The notes under the pieces are model-generated. The model searched no databases, was not told where the DNA came from, and saw only the letters and a program-made list of their open reading frames with translations. A program made the position numbers and the translations under genes. This document shows, piece by piece, positions 28,431 to 38,551 of a DNA stretch of 64,000 nt. This stretch comes from UBA6918 sp040754425 (GTDB taxonomy: Bacteria; Pseudomonadota; Gammaproteobacteria; Burkholderiales; Thiobacillaceae), in NCBI GenBank assembly GCA_040754425.1, contig JBFMCR010000023.1, positions 1-64,000 of the forward strand, given 5' to 3'. The first letter of the stretch is position 1; each line of letters starts with the position of its first letter.

Positions 28431-29363
28431 ATGCGCACCCTCATCTGCGGCTCGCTCGCCTTCGACTCCATCATGGTCTTCCACGACCATTTCAAGCACC
28501 ACATCCTGCCGGACAAAATCCACATCCTGAACGTGTCCTTCCTGGTGCCGGACATGCGCCGCGAGTTCGGCGGCTGCGCCGGCAACATCGCCTACAACCT
28601 CAAGCTCCTGGGCGGCGAGCCGGTGATCATGGCCACGGTGGGCGAGGACTTCGCGCCCTACGCCGCGCGCCTGGACGGGCTGGGGCTGACGCGTGAATGC
28701 GTGCGTACGGTCGAGGGCAGCTACACTGCCCAGGCCTTCATCACCACCGATCTTTCCGACAACCAGATCACCGCCTTCCACCCGGGCGCGATGAATTTTT
28801 CACATTTGAACGACGCTTCCGCCGCCAGCGACATCAAGCTCGGCATCGTCTCGCCCGACGGGCGCGAGGGCATGCTGGCCCACTGTGCGCAATTCGCCGC
28901 CGCCGGCATTCCCTTCATCTTCGACCCCGGCCAGGGCATGCCGCTCTTCAACGGCGAAGAACTGCTGCAAATGGTGCGCCAGGCCACTTACGTGACGCTG
29001 AACGATTACGAAGCCGAGCTGCTGCAAAGCCGCACCGGCAAGACACTGGAACGGCTGGCGCGCGAGGTCGACGCCTTGATCGTCACCAGAGGCGCCGAGG
29101 GCTCGGATATCCATGTCGGCGGCAGGATCGTCTCCATCCCCGCCGCCCCGGCAAGCGCGGTGATCGACCCCACCGGCTGCGGCGACGCATACCGCGCCGG
29201 GCTGCTCCATGGCCTTGCCCACGGCATGGACTGGGAAACCACGGGGCGGCTGGCAAGCCTCATGGGTGCTTTCAAGATAGAAAGCCGAGGAGGACAGAAC
29301 CATGCCCCCAGCCGTCCTGAAATCGAAACGCGGTTCGCCGAGTCATTCGGCTATCGGTTGTAA
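28431..29363 (+). CDS. PfkB-family carbohydrate/nucleoside kinase
   Basis: 310 residues of the ribokinase/PfkB fold. Visible are the N-terminal glycine segment GGCAGNIAYNLKLLGG, FDPGQGMPLF, NDYEAELL, and the catalytic DPTGCGDAYRAGLLHG near residue 245. Adenosine kinase or a sugar kinase are both possible; the substrate cannot be read from sequence. It is followed by a hairpin at 29379. Confidence 0.88.
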   Translation: MRTLICGSLAFDSIMVFHDHFKHHILPDKIHILNVSFLVPDMRREFGGCAGNIAYNLKLLGGEPVIMATVGEDFAPYAARLDGLGLTRECVRTVEGSYTAQAFITTDLSDNQITAFHPGAMNFSHLNDASAASDIKLGIVSPDGREGMLAHCAQFAAAGIPFIFDPGQGMPLFNGEELLQMVRQATYVTLNDYEAELLQSRTGKTLERLAREVDALIVTRGAEGSDIHVGGRIVSIPAAPASAVIDPTGCGDAYRAGLLHGLAHGMDWETTGRLASLMGAFKIESRGGQNHAPSRPEIETRFAESFGYRL

Positions 29364-29378
29364 GCTCGGCCGGCGCCG

Positions 29379-29400
29379 GGCTGCCGCGTTTCCGGCAGCC
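29379..29400 (+). terminator. Hairpin after PfkB kinase gene
   Basis: An 8-bp perfect stem, GGCTGCCG with CGGCAGCC, and a 6-base loop just after the kinase stop. There is no clear T run, so termination is possible but unproven. Confidence 0.45.
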
Positions 29401-29412
29401 TTCCCTGGATTT

Positions 29413-29441
29413 GTGTCATCGGTACGTCACGCAAGCGTCAT
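29413..29441 (+). promoter_or_regulatory. Pho-box-like direct repeats upstream of olsBA
   Basis: Three 7-base units GTGTCAT, ACGTCAC and GCGTCAT, each separated by four bases, giving an 11-base period. This is the layout of PhoB binding sites (CTGTCAT-like heptamers spaced by 4). It lies 55-83 bases before the olsB start. A possible -10, CAATAGT, is near 29460. PhoB control of ornithine lipid genes is known in other bacteria. Confidence 0.7.
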
Positions 29442-29495
29442 AGAGATTTAACGGCACGACAATAGTCTGCGCGTAACCAACTGAGAGGTTATGCC

Positions 29496-30251
29496 ATGCT
29501 CGAATCCGCTGTACGAAAATCCGCCGGCCAACACGGCCGTTTCAAAGTCTATCTTGCCGTCGACGACGCCGAGATCGCCGAAGCCCAGCAGTTGCGCTAC
29601 AAGGTTTTTGCCGAGGAAATGGGCGCCAGGCTGCCCAGCGCGCACATGGGCATGGACATCGACTCGTTCGACAGCCTGTGCGACCATCTTCTGGTGCGCG
29701 ACACCTTCTCGGGCGAAGTGGTCGGCACCTATCGCATCCTGCCTCCCGACTCGGCGAAAAAATCCGGCTACTACTCCGAGCAGGAATTCGACCTCACCCG
29801 TTTTCATTTTTTGCGTCCGCGCATGGCCGAACTGGGCCGCTCCTGCGTGCATCCTGCCTACCGCAGCGGGGCGGTGATCGCCCTGTTGTGGATGGGCCTC
29901 GCGGATTACATGACACGCCATGGCTATGATTACATGATCGGCTGCGCCAGCATCGGCATGGCCGACGGCGGCTACCTTGCCGCCAGTGTCTACCGCCATG
30001 TCAGCGCCAGGCACATGAGCCCGGTGGAATGGCGCGCCACGCCGCGCAATCCCCTGCCGCTGGAATTGCTCGACAACGGCACCCCCGGCCTGCCGCCGCC
30101 GCTGATCAAGGGCTATCTGCGCGTGGGCGCCATGGTCTGCGGCGAACCGGCCTGGGACCCCGACTTCAACACCGCCGACCTCCTGTTGCTGCTGCCCATG
30201 AAGCAAATCAACCGCAGTTACATGCGGCATTTCGTGAACAAGGCATCCTGA
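29496..30251 (+). CDS. olsB: Ornithine N-acyltransferase, OlsB-like (GNAT fold)
   Basis: 251 residues. Visible are AQQLRYKVFAEEMGA, DHLLVRDTFSGEVVGTYRIL, ELGRSCVHPAYR and YDYMIGCASIGMADGG, typical of the acyl-ACP-using OlsB/hemolysin-like acyltransferases. OlsB puts a 3-hydroxyacyl chain on ornithine to make lyso-ornithine lipid. The next gene is a PlsC/OlsA-like acyltransferase, which strongly supports the pathway. A Pho-box-like site precedes it. Confidence 0.88.
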   Translation: MLESAVRKSAGQHGRFKVYLAVDDAEIAEAQQLRYKVFAEEMGARLPSAHMGMDIDSFDSLCDHLLVRDTFSGEVVGTYRILPPDSAKKSGYYSEQEFDLTRFHFLRPRMAELGRSCVHPAYRSGAVIALLWMGLADYMTRHGYDYMIGCASIGMADGGYLAASVYRHVSARHMSPVEWRATPRNPLPLELLDNGTPGLPPPLIKGYLRVGAMVCGEPAWDPDFNTADLLLLLPMKQINRSYMRHFVNKAS

Positions 30252-30277
30252 TTGCCTGCAGCCTTACAATAGGCTGC

Positions 30278-31084
30278 ATGCGCATCCTGTTTCGACGCCT
30301 TTCCCGACTGACCCGGCTTGGCCTGCATCTCCTGCTGGGTCTGTTCCGGGCCGCGGTGATGTTTGGCTTCTACACCATGACCACGCGCGACCGCGTCATT
30401 TCGCGCTGGTCGGCCAAGCTCCTGGAAATCCTCGGCATCCGGATCGTCGCAAGCACACCGCCGGAATTCACGCATGGCGCGCTGCTGGTGGCGAACCATG
30501 TTTCCTGGCTGGATGTTTTCGTCATTCACGCCGCCAGACGCGTGCACTTCGTTTCCAAACACGAGATACGCAGTTGGCCGGTAATCGGCTGGCTTGCCTG
30601 GCGTGCCGGAACCCTGTTCATCGAACGCGCGAAAAAATCCGACACCGCGCGCATCAATGCCGAGATGCATGCGCTGCTCAAGGACGGCGCCTGGGTGGCG
30701 GTGTTCCCAGAAGGCACCTCGACCGACGGCAGCAGGCTGTTGCGTTTCCTGCCTTCGCTGTTCCAGCCCGCGGTGGACGAAAGCCTGCCCATCGTGCCCG
30801 TGGCGCTGCAATATCTGACGCCTGAAGGGAAATACACCGATGTGCCGGCCTATGCCGACAACGTTTCATTCGGAACATCGCTCTGGCGCATCGCCGGCGA
30901 AAAGGAAATCGTGGCGCGCATGACCTTCGGTGCGCCCATACATGGCGACAGCCGCCGCATGCTGGCCGAGGCGGCCTACCACGAAATCGCCGGGATGCTG
31001 GGCTTCGAGACTACTGCTTCGGCGCCTTCATCTGCGGGCAATCCACCTGGAATACCCGCCGATCCTCCAGCCTCAGCGCCGTAA
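30278..31084 (+). CDS. olsA: 1-acyl-glycerol-phosphate/lyso-ornithine O-acyltransferase, OlsA-like
   Basis: 268 residues of the PlsC family. An N-terminal membrane region is followed by the catalytic NHVSWLD (H-X4-D) and FPEGTSTDGS. Placed 26 bases after olsB, it is most likely the second enzyme of ornithine lipid synthesis; a phospholipid role cannot be excluded. The Pro/Ala-rich C-terminus (last 74 bases) overlaps the convergent apaH gene. Confidence 0.87.
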   Translation: MRILFRRLSRLTRLGLHLLLGLFRAAVMFGFYTMTTRDRVISRWSAKLLEILGIRIVASTPPEFTHGALLVANHVSWLDVFVIHAARRVHFVSKHEIRSWPVIGWLAWRAGTLFIERAKKSDTARINAEMHALLKDGAWVAVFPEGTSTDGSRLLRFLPSLFQPAVDESLPIVPVALQYLTPEGKYTDVPAYADNVSFGTSLWRIAGEKEIVARMTFGAPIHGDSRRMLAEAAYHEIAGMLGFETTASAPSSAGNPPGIPADPPASAP

Positions 31085-31832
31085 GTGTGCCGCCCCACAG
31101 GCAGCCGGTATCGAGCGCCATGACGTCCTCGCGCAGATAAAGCCCCAGCGCCGACCAGTGGCCGCAGACGACGGGAATGCCTGCGGTCTTGCGCCCCGGC
31201 ACGTCGAACCACGGCACGAGCGGCGGCGGCGCGCTGCCCAGGCGTCCCTTGTGATGGAATTCCATCTCCCCGTCAGGGTAACAAAACCGCATGCGGGTGA
31301 AGGCGTTGACGATAACGCGCAGGCGATCGGCGCCCGCCAGTTCGTCCGACCATTGCGCCGGCACCGATCCGTACAGTTTTGCGAACACCTGCACGTAATC
31401 CGGCCCCCGGAGCACGTTTTCCAGTTCCTTGCCATGTGCCAGGGTCTCATCCAGCGTCCAGCCCGGCCATACTCCGGCATGCACCATCAGCACGCCATGC
31501 TCGAAGTGCGCGATGTTGCGATGCAGCAGCCAGTGCATGAGGTCGTCGCAGTCCGGCGCCTCCAGAACCGGAGCCAGCGTATCGGTGTGGTGAAACCGGC
31601 GATGCCCCGCCCACACGCCCAGAAGATGCAGGTCGTGGTTGCCCAGCACCACCACGGCGCGCTCGCCCAGGTCGCGCACGAAATAAAGCGTCTGCAGAGA
31701 CTCGGGGCCGCGATTGACGAGGTCGCCGACGAACCAGAGCTTGTCCTGCGCCCGGTCGAACCCGCACTCGCCCAGAAGCTTTTTCAGTGAAGCGAAACAG
31801 CCCTGCACATCTCCGATCACATATGTCGCCAA
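31011..31832 (-). CDS. apaH: Symmetrical bis(5'-nucleosyl)-tetraphosphatase
   Basis: 273 residues; hydrolyses Ap4A to two ADP. Metal-site motifs of the calcineurin-like phosphatase family are present: VIGDVQGC, FVGDLVNRGPESL, VLGNHDLHLLG and VMVHAG-like LMVHAGVWPGW. The start is TTG at 31832 with GGAAG five bases upstream, giving the usual ATYVIGD opening. It is divergent from rep and overlaps the end of olsA. Confidence 0.96.
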   Translation of the reverse strand: MATYVIGDVQGCFASLKKLLGECGFDRAQDKLWFVGDLVNRGPESLQTLYFVRDLGERAVVVLGNHDLHLLGVWAGHRRFHHTDTLAPVLEAPDCDDLMHWLLHRNIAHFEHGVLMVHAGVWPGWTLDETLAHGKELENVLRGPDYVQVFAKLYGSVPAQWSDELAGADRLRVIVNAFTRMRFCYPDGEMEFHHKGRLGSAPPPLVPWFDVPGRKTAGIPVVCGHWSALGLYLREDVMALDTGCLWGGTLTALRLEDRRVFQVDCPQMKAPKQ

Positions 31833-31901
31833 CAGTCTTCCTTCATCATTCGTGCTTTGTTCCAATGATACAATCGCAGGCCGACTTTCCTGTTGCATCC
31901 C

Positions 31902-33884
<1,983 letters not shown>

Positions 33885-33894
33885 TCCGGACAAC

Positions 33895-33935
33895 GCAAAA
33901 CAAAAGGCCGCAGCATGTGCGGCCTTTTGTTTTGC
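33895..33935. terminator. Bidirectional terminator between rep and cytochrome c5
   Basis: A perfect 18-bp stem (GCAAAACAAAAGGCCGCA and its complement) with a 5-base loop. CTTTTGTTTT on the right and its mirror on the left give T-rich ends in both directions, serving both convergent genes. Confidence 0.92.
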
Positions 33936-33948
33936 GGCTTGCGTAGGT

Positions 33949-34524
33949 TTACTTGGCCGGCGCTGCCGTGGCCGCGGTACCGCCTTTGGCGGCTTCTGCC
34001 TTGGCCGGGGCTTTGGGCGGGGCAGGCGGCTCTGGCGCCTTGAAGCTGGCACCGGCGGAGTTTGCCATGAAAGCCACGGCGCGGGCGATCTCGATGTCGG
34101 AGATGTCCGGATCGCCGCCGCGCGGGGGCATCTGGCGGATACCGTTGATGGCATGGTCGATCAGCTTCTTGTAGCCCTGGGCAATACGCGGCCCCCAGTC
34201 GCCCTTGCTGTTGAGCTTGGGTGCACCCAGCGCCCCGGAAGCGTGGCAGGACGTACACACGGCATCGTAGATCTCTTGTCCCGTACGCTCGACACGCGGG
34301 GCATTGGCATCCAGCGCCACCAGCTTGGCCACGGGTGCAATGTTCTTCAGCACTGACTTCTGGGCAACCTCAGGGCTGTCCACATCGATCTGCTCGCTTT
34401 GGATACTGTTCACCAGGAAAAGAATCAACACGATGGCGATCAGGGGAGCAAGCAGACCAAGCACAACGGAAATCATCATTTCCTGTGGCGTTGCCTTGGC
34501 CATTTTGGCGTGGGAGTCAGCCAT
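33949..34524 (-). CDS. Membrane-anchored cytochrome c5-type protein
   Basis: 191 residues. One transmembrane helix (about residues 16-42, MMISVVLGLLAPLIAIVLIL) is followed by a class I cytochrome c domain with CTSCHASG and a distal methionine in the IRQMPPRGG segment. The C-terminal 35 residues are Ala/Pro/Lys-rich. It likely carries electrons between periplasmic or membrane complexes; the partner is unknown. AAGGACAG precedes the start. Confidence 0.92.
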   Translation of the reverse strand: MADSHAKMAKATPQEMMISVVLGLLAPLIAIVLILFLVNSIQSEQIDVDSPEVAQKSVLKNIAPVAKLVALDANAPRVERTGQEIYDAVCTSCHASGALGAPKLNSKGDWGPRIAQGYKKLIDHAINGIRQMPPRGGDPDISDIEIARAVAFMANSAGASFKAPEPPAPPKAPAKAEAAKGGTAATAAPAK

Positions 34525-34691
34525 GTTCTGTCCTTATTAGAAAAACTCAAAAGACTGGATTATATGTAAACCCCGTGCGACCGAAAAGCCAGGAATGGTC
34601 GTTTGCCGCGCGCAGCCACCCATATGCCGGCCCACGCATGGTTTCGGTTTCTGGACGGCGCATGGCAAAAAAGGATAAGCTTCGCCCTCCC

Positions 34692-34768
34692 GCGCCCGTA
34701 GCTCAGCTGGATAGAGTACTGCCCTCCGAAGGCAGGGGTCGTGCGTTCGAATCGCGCCGGGCGCGCCA
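34692..34768 (+). tRNA. tRNA-Arg (anticodon CCG)
   Basis: A full cloverleaf: acceptor GCGCCCG pairing with CGGGCGC, D arm around AGCTCAGCTGGATAGAGT, anticodon stem CTGCC/GGCAG with loop CTCCGAA (anticodon CCG, reading CGG), TTCGAAT in the T loop, and an encoded CCA end. Confidence 0.97.
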
Positions 34769-34846
34769 GTTTTTCTTCGGCACCTTGCCCTGAGCACCGG
34801 CTTTGTGGTGCAATCAATTCTTTAGTAATTTACTCAGGAATTAGCA

Positions 34847-35242
34847 ATGTCCGGACTCTCCCCCGACTCCCCCATCCCCACAGAGATCAAGCTGCACAAG
34901 GCCTCGAAGAAGCTGGAAATCGCCTTCAGCGACGGCGCCCGCTTCGAACTGCCGTTCGAATATCTGCGCGTGTATTCGCCCTCGGCCGAGGTGCGCGGCC
35001 ACGGCCCCGGCCAGGAAGTGCTGCAGGTCGGCAAGCAGTTCGTCGACATCGATCGCATCGAGCCCGTCGGCCAGTATGCCGTGGTGCTGGAATTCTCCGA
35101 CAGGCACAATTCCGGCATTTATTCCTGGGATTACCTGTACGATCTGGGCGTCAATTACGCCGCCAAGTGGGAAGACTATCTGCGGCGCATGGAGGCGGCC
35201 GGCGCCTCGCGCGTCCCGGCCGACCACCAATACAACAGCTAG
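34847..35242 (+). CDS. DUF971 family protein
   Basis: 131 residues with the family core FSDGARFELPFEYLRVYSPS, QFVDIDRIEPVGQYAVVLEF and SGIYSWDYLYDLG. DUF971 proteins often sit near Fe-S or quinone synthesis genes and resemble part of plant gamma-butyrobetaine-type proteins; the function is unknown. AGGAA precedes the start. The fructosamine kinase gene follows three bases after its stop. Confidence 0.9.
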   Translation: MSGLSPDSPIPTEIKLHKASKKLEIAFSDGARFELPFEYLRVYSPSAEVRGHGPGQEVLQVGKQFVDIDRIEPVGQYAVVLEFSDRHNSGIYSWDYLYDLGVNYAAKWEDYLRRMEAAGASRVPADHQYNS

Positions 35243-35245
35243 GAC

Positions 35246-36124
35246 ATGAAGGCGGCCGCCGCGGTCGAAGCCGCAATCAGCGCCGCCATGGGCAGGTTTT
35301 TCCGCATCGAGCACCAGCGTTTTGCCGGCGGCGGCTGCATCAATCAGGCCTGGATCGTCGAAGGCGGCGGCCGGCGCTATTTCGTCAAGACCAACCGCGC
35401 CGAATTCGCCGCCATGTTCGAGGCCGAGGCGCTCGGCCTGACCGAGCTGGAATCGGCCCGGGCCCTGCGCGTGCCAAGGCCGGTGGCAAGCGGCATCGGC
35501 GACGGTGAAGCCTTCCTGGTTCTCGAGCATCTGCAACTGAACAGCCGTGGCGATGCGGCCGAAATGGGCCGCAGGCTGGCCCTGCAGCACCGCAAAACCG
35601 CCGACCGTTTCGGCTGGGAGCATGACAACACCATCGGCAGCACCCCCCAGCCCAACGCACAAACACCGGACTGGCTGACCTTCCTGCGCGAACAGCGGCT
35701 GGGCTTGCAGCTGAGGCTGGCGGCCGAAAACGGCCACAGGGGCAGGCTGCAGCGCCTGGGCGACGAACTCCTGTCCAGACTGGAGGCCTTTTTCCCCGGA
35801 TACACCGCTCTTCCTTCCCTGCTGCACGGCGATCTGTGGGGCGGCAATGCCGCCTATGCCGAATCCGGCGAGCCGGTCGTCTTCGATCCCGCGGTTTATT
35901 ACGGCGACCGCGAAGCCGACCTCGCCATGACCGAATTGTTCGGCGGTTTCGGGCCGCGTTTTTATGCCGCCTACCGCGAGGCCTGGCCGCTGGACCCCGG
36001 CTATGCCGTCCGCAAAACCCTGTACAATCTCTACCACATCCTGAACCACGCCAACCTGTTCGGCGGCGGCTATGCAAGTCAGGCCGAGACCATGATGCAG
36101 CGCCTGCTGGCGGAAGTGAAATAG
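35246..36124 (+). CDS. Fructosamine kinase family protein
   Basis: 292 residues of the APH/fructosamine-3-kinase fold. Visible are RYFVKTNRAEF, AEALGLTEL, FLVLEHLQL, and the catalytic LLHGDLWGGN with VVFDPAVYYGDREADLAMTEL. It is expected to phosphorylate ketosamines (ribulosamine or fructosamine) on proteins, allowing deglycation. It is likely cotranscribed with the DUF971 gene. Confidence 0.94.
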   Translation: MKAAAAVEAAISAAMGRFFRIEHQRFAGGGCINQAWIVEGGGRRYFVKTNRAEFAAMFEAEALGLTELESARALRVPRPVASGIGDGEAFLVLEHLQLNSRGDAAEMGRRLALQHRKTADRFGWEHDNTIGSTPQPNAQTPDWLTFLREQRLGLQLRLAAENGHRGRLQRLGDELLSRLEAFFPGYTALPSLLHGDLWGGNAAYAESGEPVVFDPAVYYGDREADLAMTELFGGFGPRFYAAYREAWPLDPGYAVRKTLYNLYHILNHANLFGGGYASQAETMMQRLLAEVK

Positions 36125-36239
36125 GTAGAGCCGGTGCCGCATCGTGGCTAAAGAAACAAGCTCGTCTGCCGTTAGCGTAGTTCGAGGGTGGAAAGATAAC
36201 TGCCCCGCAACAACACGAAACACCAACCGGAGACAAACC

Positions 36240-37127
36240 ATGCTCAATCGCATCGCGCTTACCCTGGTCGGGCTGCTGATGTCCTGCGCCGCATACGCCA
36301 TCAGTCCCTACATCTACGGCAACAAGCTGGAGGCCGGCACCGTCCAATCAGTCGCTGCCGCAGCCGAAAGCCGACTGGAATCGCAAGGCTTCAAGGTCGT
36401 CGGCAAGTACTTCCCGAGGAATCACGAAGGCTATGGCGTGGTCGTGGTGACCGATGCCGACCTGCTCAAGCATATCGGCGACATCGGCCAACAAACCATC
36501 GTCGCTGCCGGCATCCGGGTCGGCGTCAAGGCCGATGGCACGGTTTCCTACATGAATCCCGACTACTGGTGCCGGGCTTATTTCCGCAAGGATTTCCCCG
36601 CCGTGGAAAAGACCGCCGAAAAAATCCAGGGCAGACTGGCCAAGGCGCTGGGTTCCGGCAAGGGTTTCGGCGGGAACGAAAGCGAGAAATCCCTGAGCAA
36701 CTACCGTTACATGATCGGCATGGAGCGCCTGGATTCCTACAAGAACAAGCTGAATGAAGCCGCAAGTTTCGATGACGCGGTCAAAACCGTGCGCGACAAC
36801 CTGGCGAAAAAGGTCGCCGACACTTCCAAGGTCTATGAAGTGGTCATCCCCGACAAGCAACTGGCGGTTTTTGGCGTGGCCTTCAATGACCCAAAGACCG
36901 GCGATGCCAACTGGCTGAAAGCCATTGAACAGCCGGAAGCGGTAGCCGGCCTGCCTTACGAGATCTTCGTCATGGGCAAGGAAATCCACGGCCTCCACGC
37001 CCGCTTCCGTCTTGCCGTGAGCTTCCCGGAAACCGGCATGGGTACGTTCATGCGGATTTCCCACATCCCCAATGAAATCCTGGCAACGCTGTCTGCCGTT
37101 GCCGGCGCCAAAGGCCCGGCCCAGTAA
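36240..37127 (+). CDS. Exported protein of unknown function
   Basis: 295 residues with a signal peptide (MLNRIALTLVGLLMSCAAYA). I do not recognise a family with confidence. Two halves show some similarity in layout: VAAAAESRLESQGFKVVGKY near the start resembles DUF302-type folds, and VYEVVIPDKQLAVFGVAF begins a second half. One cysteine remains after signal removal. GGAG lies seven bases before the ATG. A stable hairpin follows, so it is probably a single-gene transcript. Confidence 0.8.
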   Translation: MLNRIALTLVGLLMSCAAYAISPYIYGNKLEAGTVQSVAAAAESRLESQGFKVVGKYFPRNHEGYGVVVVTDADLLKHIGDIGQQTIVAAGIRVGVKADGTVSYMNPDYWCRAYFRKDFPAVEKTAEKIQGRLAKALGSGKGFGGNESEKSLSNYRYMIGMERLDSYKNKLNEAASFDDAVKTVRDNLAKKVADTSKVYEVVIPDKQLAVFGVAFNDPKTGDANWLKAIEQPEAVAGLPYEIFVMGKEIHGLHARFRLAVSFPETGMGTFMRISHIPNEILATLSAVAGAKGPAQ

Positions 37128-37137
37128 CTCCCGACAG

Positions 37138-37168
37138 ACGCACCGGCAGTAAAGTTTTGCCGGTGCGT
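37138..37168. terminator. Stable hairpin between the exported protein and pilG
   Basis: A perfect 11-bp stem, ACGCACCGGCA with TGCCGGTGCGT, and a 9-base loop, 10 bases after the stop. No T tract follows, so this may be a 3'-end stabiliser or a Rho-dependent end. Confidence 0.5.
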
Positions 37169-37218
37169 GGACGTTACTGATTGACACATTCGCAACATTT
37201 CGAGCGCAGAGCGTACCA

Positions 37219-37617
37219 ATGGAAACCCCGGCCTCATTGCAAGGCGTCAAGGTAATGGTGATCGATGACAGCAACACCATCCGGCGCAGCGCCGAAATCT
37301 TCCTGAAGCAGGCCGGTTGCGAAGTCATACTGGCCCAGGACGGATTCGAGGCATTGGCAAAAATCACCGACCATCAGCCCGACGTGGTATTCGTGGACAT
37401 CATGATGCCGCGCCTGGACGGCTACCAGACATGCTCGCTGATCAAGCGCAACCCGCGCTATCGCAACACGCCGGTCATCATGCTTTCCTCCAAGGACGGA
37501 CTGTTCGACCGCGCGCGCGGCCGCATGGTGGGGTCGGACGAATACCTGACCAAGCCCTTCACCAAGGACACACTGCTAAAGGCGGTGCGTGACCATACCC
37601 TGACCAAGGCGGCCTGA
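37219..37617 (+). CDS. pilG: Twitching motility response regulator PilG
   Basis: 132 residues, a single receiver domain: VMVIDDSNTIRRSAE, phospho-acceptor in VFVDIMMPRLDGYQTC, and the KPF motif. In Pseudomonas PilG acts in the Pil-Chp pathway to promote type IV pilus extension. The gene order pilG-pilH-pilI-pilJ-pilL supports the name. The stand-alone receiver has no output domain. Confidence 0.95.
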   Translation: METPASLQGVKVMVIDDSNTIRRSAEIFLKQAGCEVILAQDGFEALAKITDHQPDVVFVDIMMPRLDGYQTCSLIKRNPRYRNTPVIMLSSKDGLFDRARGRMVGSDEYLTKPFTKDTLLKAVRDHTLTKAA

Positions 37618-37637
37618 CTTTTTAGACGGAGCTAGAC

Positions 37638-38003
37638 ATGGCAATCAGCCGAATTCTCGTAGTTGACGATTCCCCGACGGAACGTTTTTTCATTTCCGAC
37701 CTGCTGGTCAAGAACGGTTATCTGGTGAGCATGGCCGAAAGCGGCGAGGAAGGCATCGCCCAGGCCAAGCAGACGCGGCCCGACCTCATCATCATGGACG
37801 TGATCATGCCCGGCATGAACGGCTACCAGGCCACGCGTGCGCTGGCCAAGGATGATGAAACCAAGGACATCCCGGTCATCATCTGCACCACCAAGGACCA
37901 GGAAACCGACAAGGTCTGGGGCCTGCGCCAGGGCGCCAAAGCCTACCTGACCAAGCCGATCGACCCGAACGACCTGCTAAGGCAGATCCGCGCCCTGGGC
38001 TGA
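37638..38003 (+). CDS. pilH: Twitching motility response regulator PilH
   Basis: 121 residues, a single receiver: ILVVDDSPTERFFISDLL, phospho-acceptor in LIIMDVIMPGMNGYQATR, then ICTTKDQETDKVWGLRQGA and the KPI motif. PilH counterbalances PilG in the pathway, acting on pilus retraction or as a phosphate sink. It sits 20 bases after pilG. Confidence 0.95.
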   Translation: MAISRILVVDDSPTERFFISDLLVKNGYLVSMAESGEEGIAQAKQTRPDLIIMDVIMPGMNGYQATRALAKDDETKDIPVIICTTKDQETDKVWGLRQGAKAYLTKPIDPNDLLRQIRALG

Positions 38004-38019
38004 GCAGGCGGCAGAAGAC

Positions 38020-38532
38020 ATGGCCCGCAAATTCAATCTTCGCCAATTCCAGACCGATCTGTCGCAGCGCATGCAGGCGGCCGCGCTTGCGCCCGCACAG
38101 GCTTCGCGTCTGGGCTTTCAGGCCGCCGACACCAACTGGCTGGTCCCCCTGGACGAGATCGACGAAGTCATGCCCCTGCCCGAAATCGTGGCCACGCCGG
38201 GAAGCAAACGCTGGTTCCGCGGCATGACCAATATTCGCGGCAACTTGTATGCAGTCACCGACCTGAGCGATTTCCTGGCAGGGTCGCCCACTCCCGAGGC
38301 CGATGACAACCGCCTCTTGCTCGTGCACCGCAAGCATGGCGTGAATGCGGCCCTCATCATCAGGCGTTCGCTCGGCCTGCGCCAGATCAGCCAGTTCGAA
38401 AAGCGCGAAGTGACAGCCAAATGGCCATACTGCGCCGACAGTTACCTGGAGTCCGATGGCACCGACTGGGTGGAAATCGATCTTGCCCGGCTGCTTGCCG
38501 ACCCCGTCTTCCTGTCTGTAGAAGCACAATAA
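38020..38532 (+). CDS. pilI: CheW-like adaptor PilI
   Basis: 170 residues with a CheW domain: WLVPLDEIDEVMPLPEI, WFRGMTNIRGNLYAVTDLSDF and a VNAALIIRRSLGLR segment. It links the receptor PilJ to the kinase PilL. It is positioned between pilH and pilJ as in other clusters. Confidence 0.93.
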   Translation: MARKFNLRQFQTDLSQRMQAAALAPAQASRLGFQAADTNWLVPLDEIDEVMPLPEIVATPGSKRWFRGMTNIRGNLYAVTDLSDFLAGSPTPEADDNRLLLVHRKHGVNAALIIRRSLGLRQISQFEKREVTAKWPYCADSYLESDGTDWVEIDLARLLADPVFLSVEAQ

Positions 38533-38551
38533 TCGTTCTGTGGAGAACACC

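Noticed and set aside
37181..37209. TTGACA as a sigma-70 promoter for pilG
   Set aside because: The -35 word is perfect but no acceptable -10 lies 16-18 bases downstream, so I did not call it.
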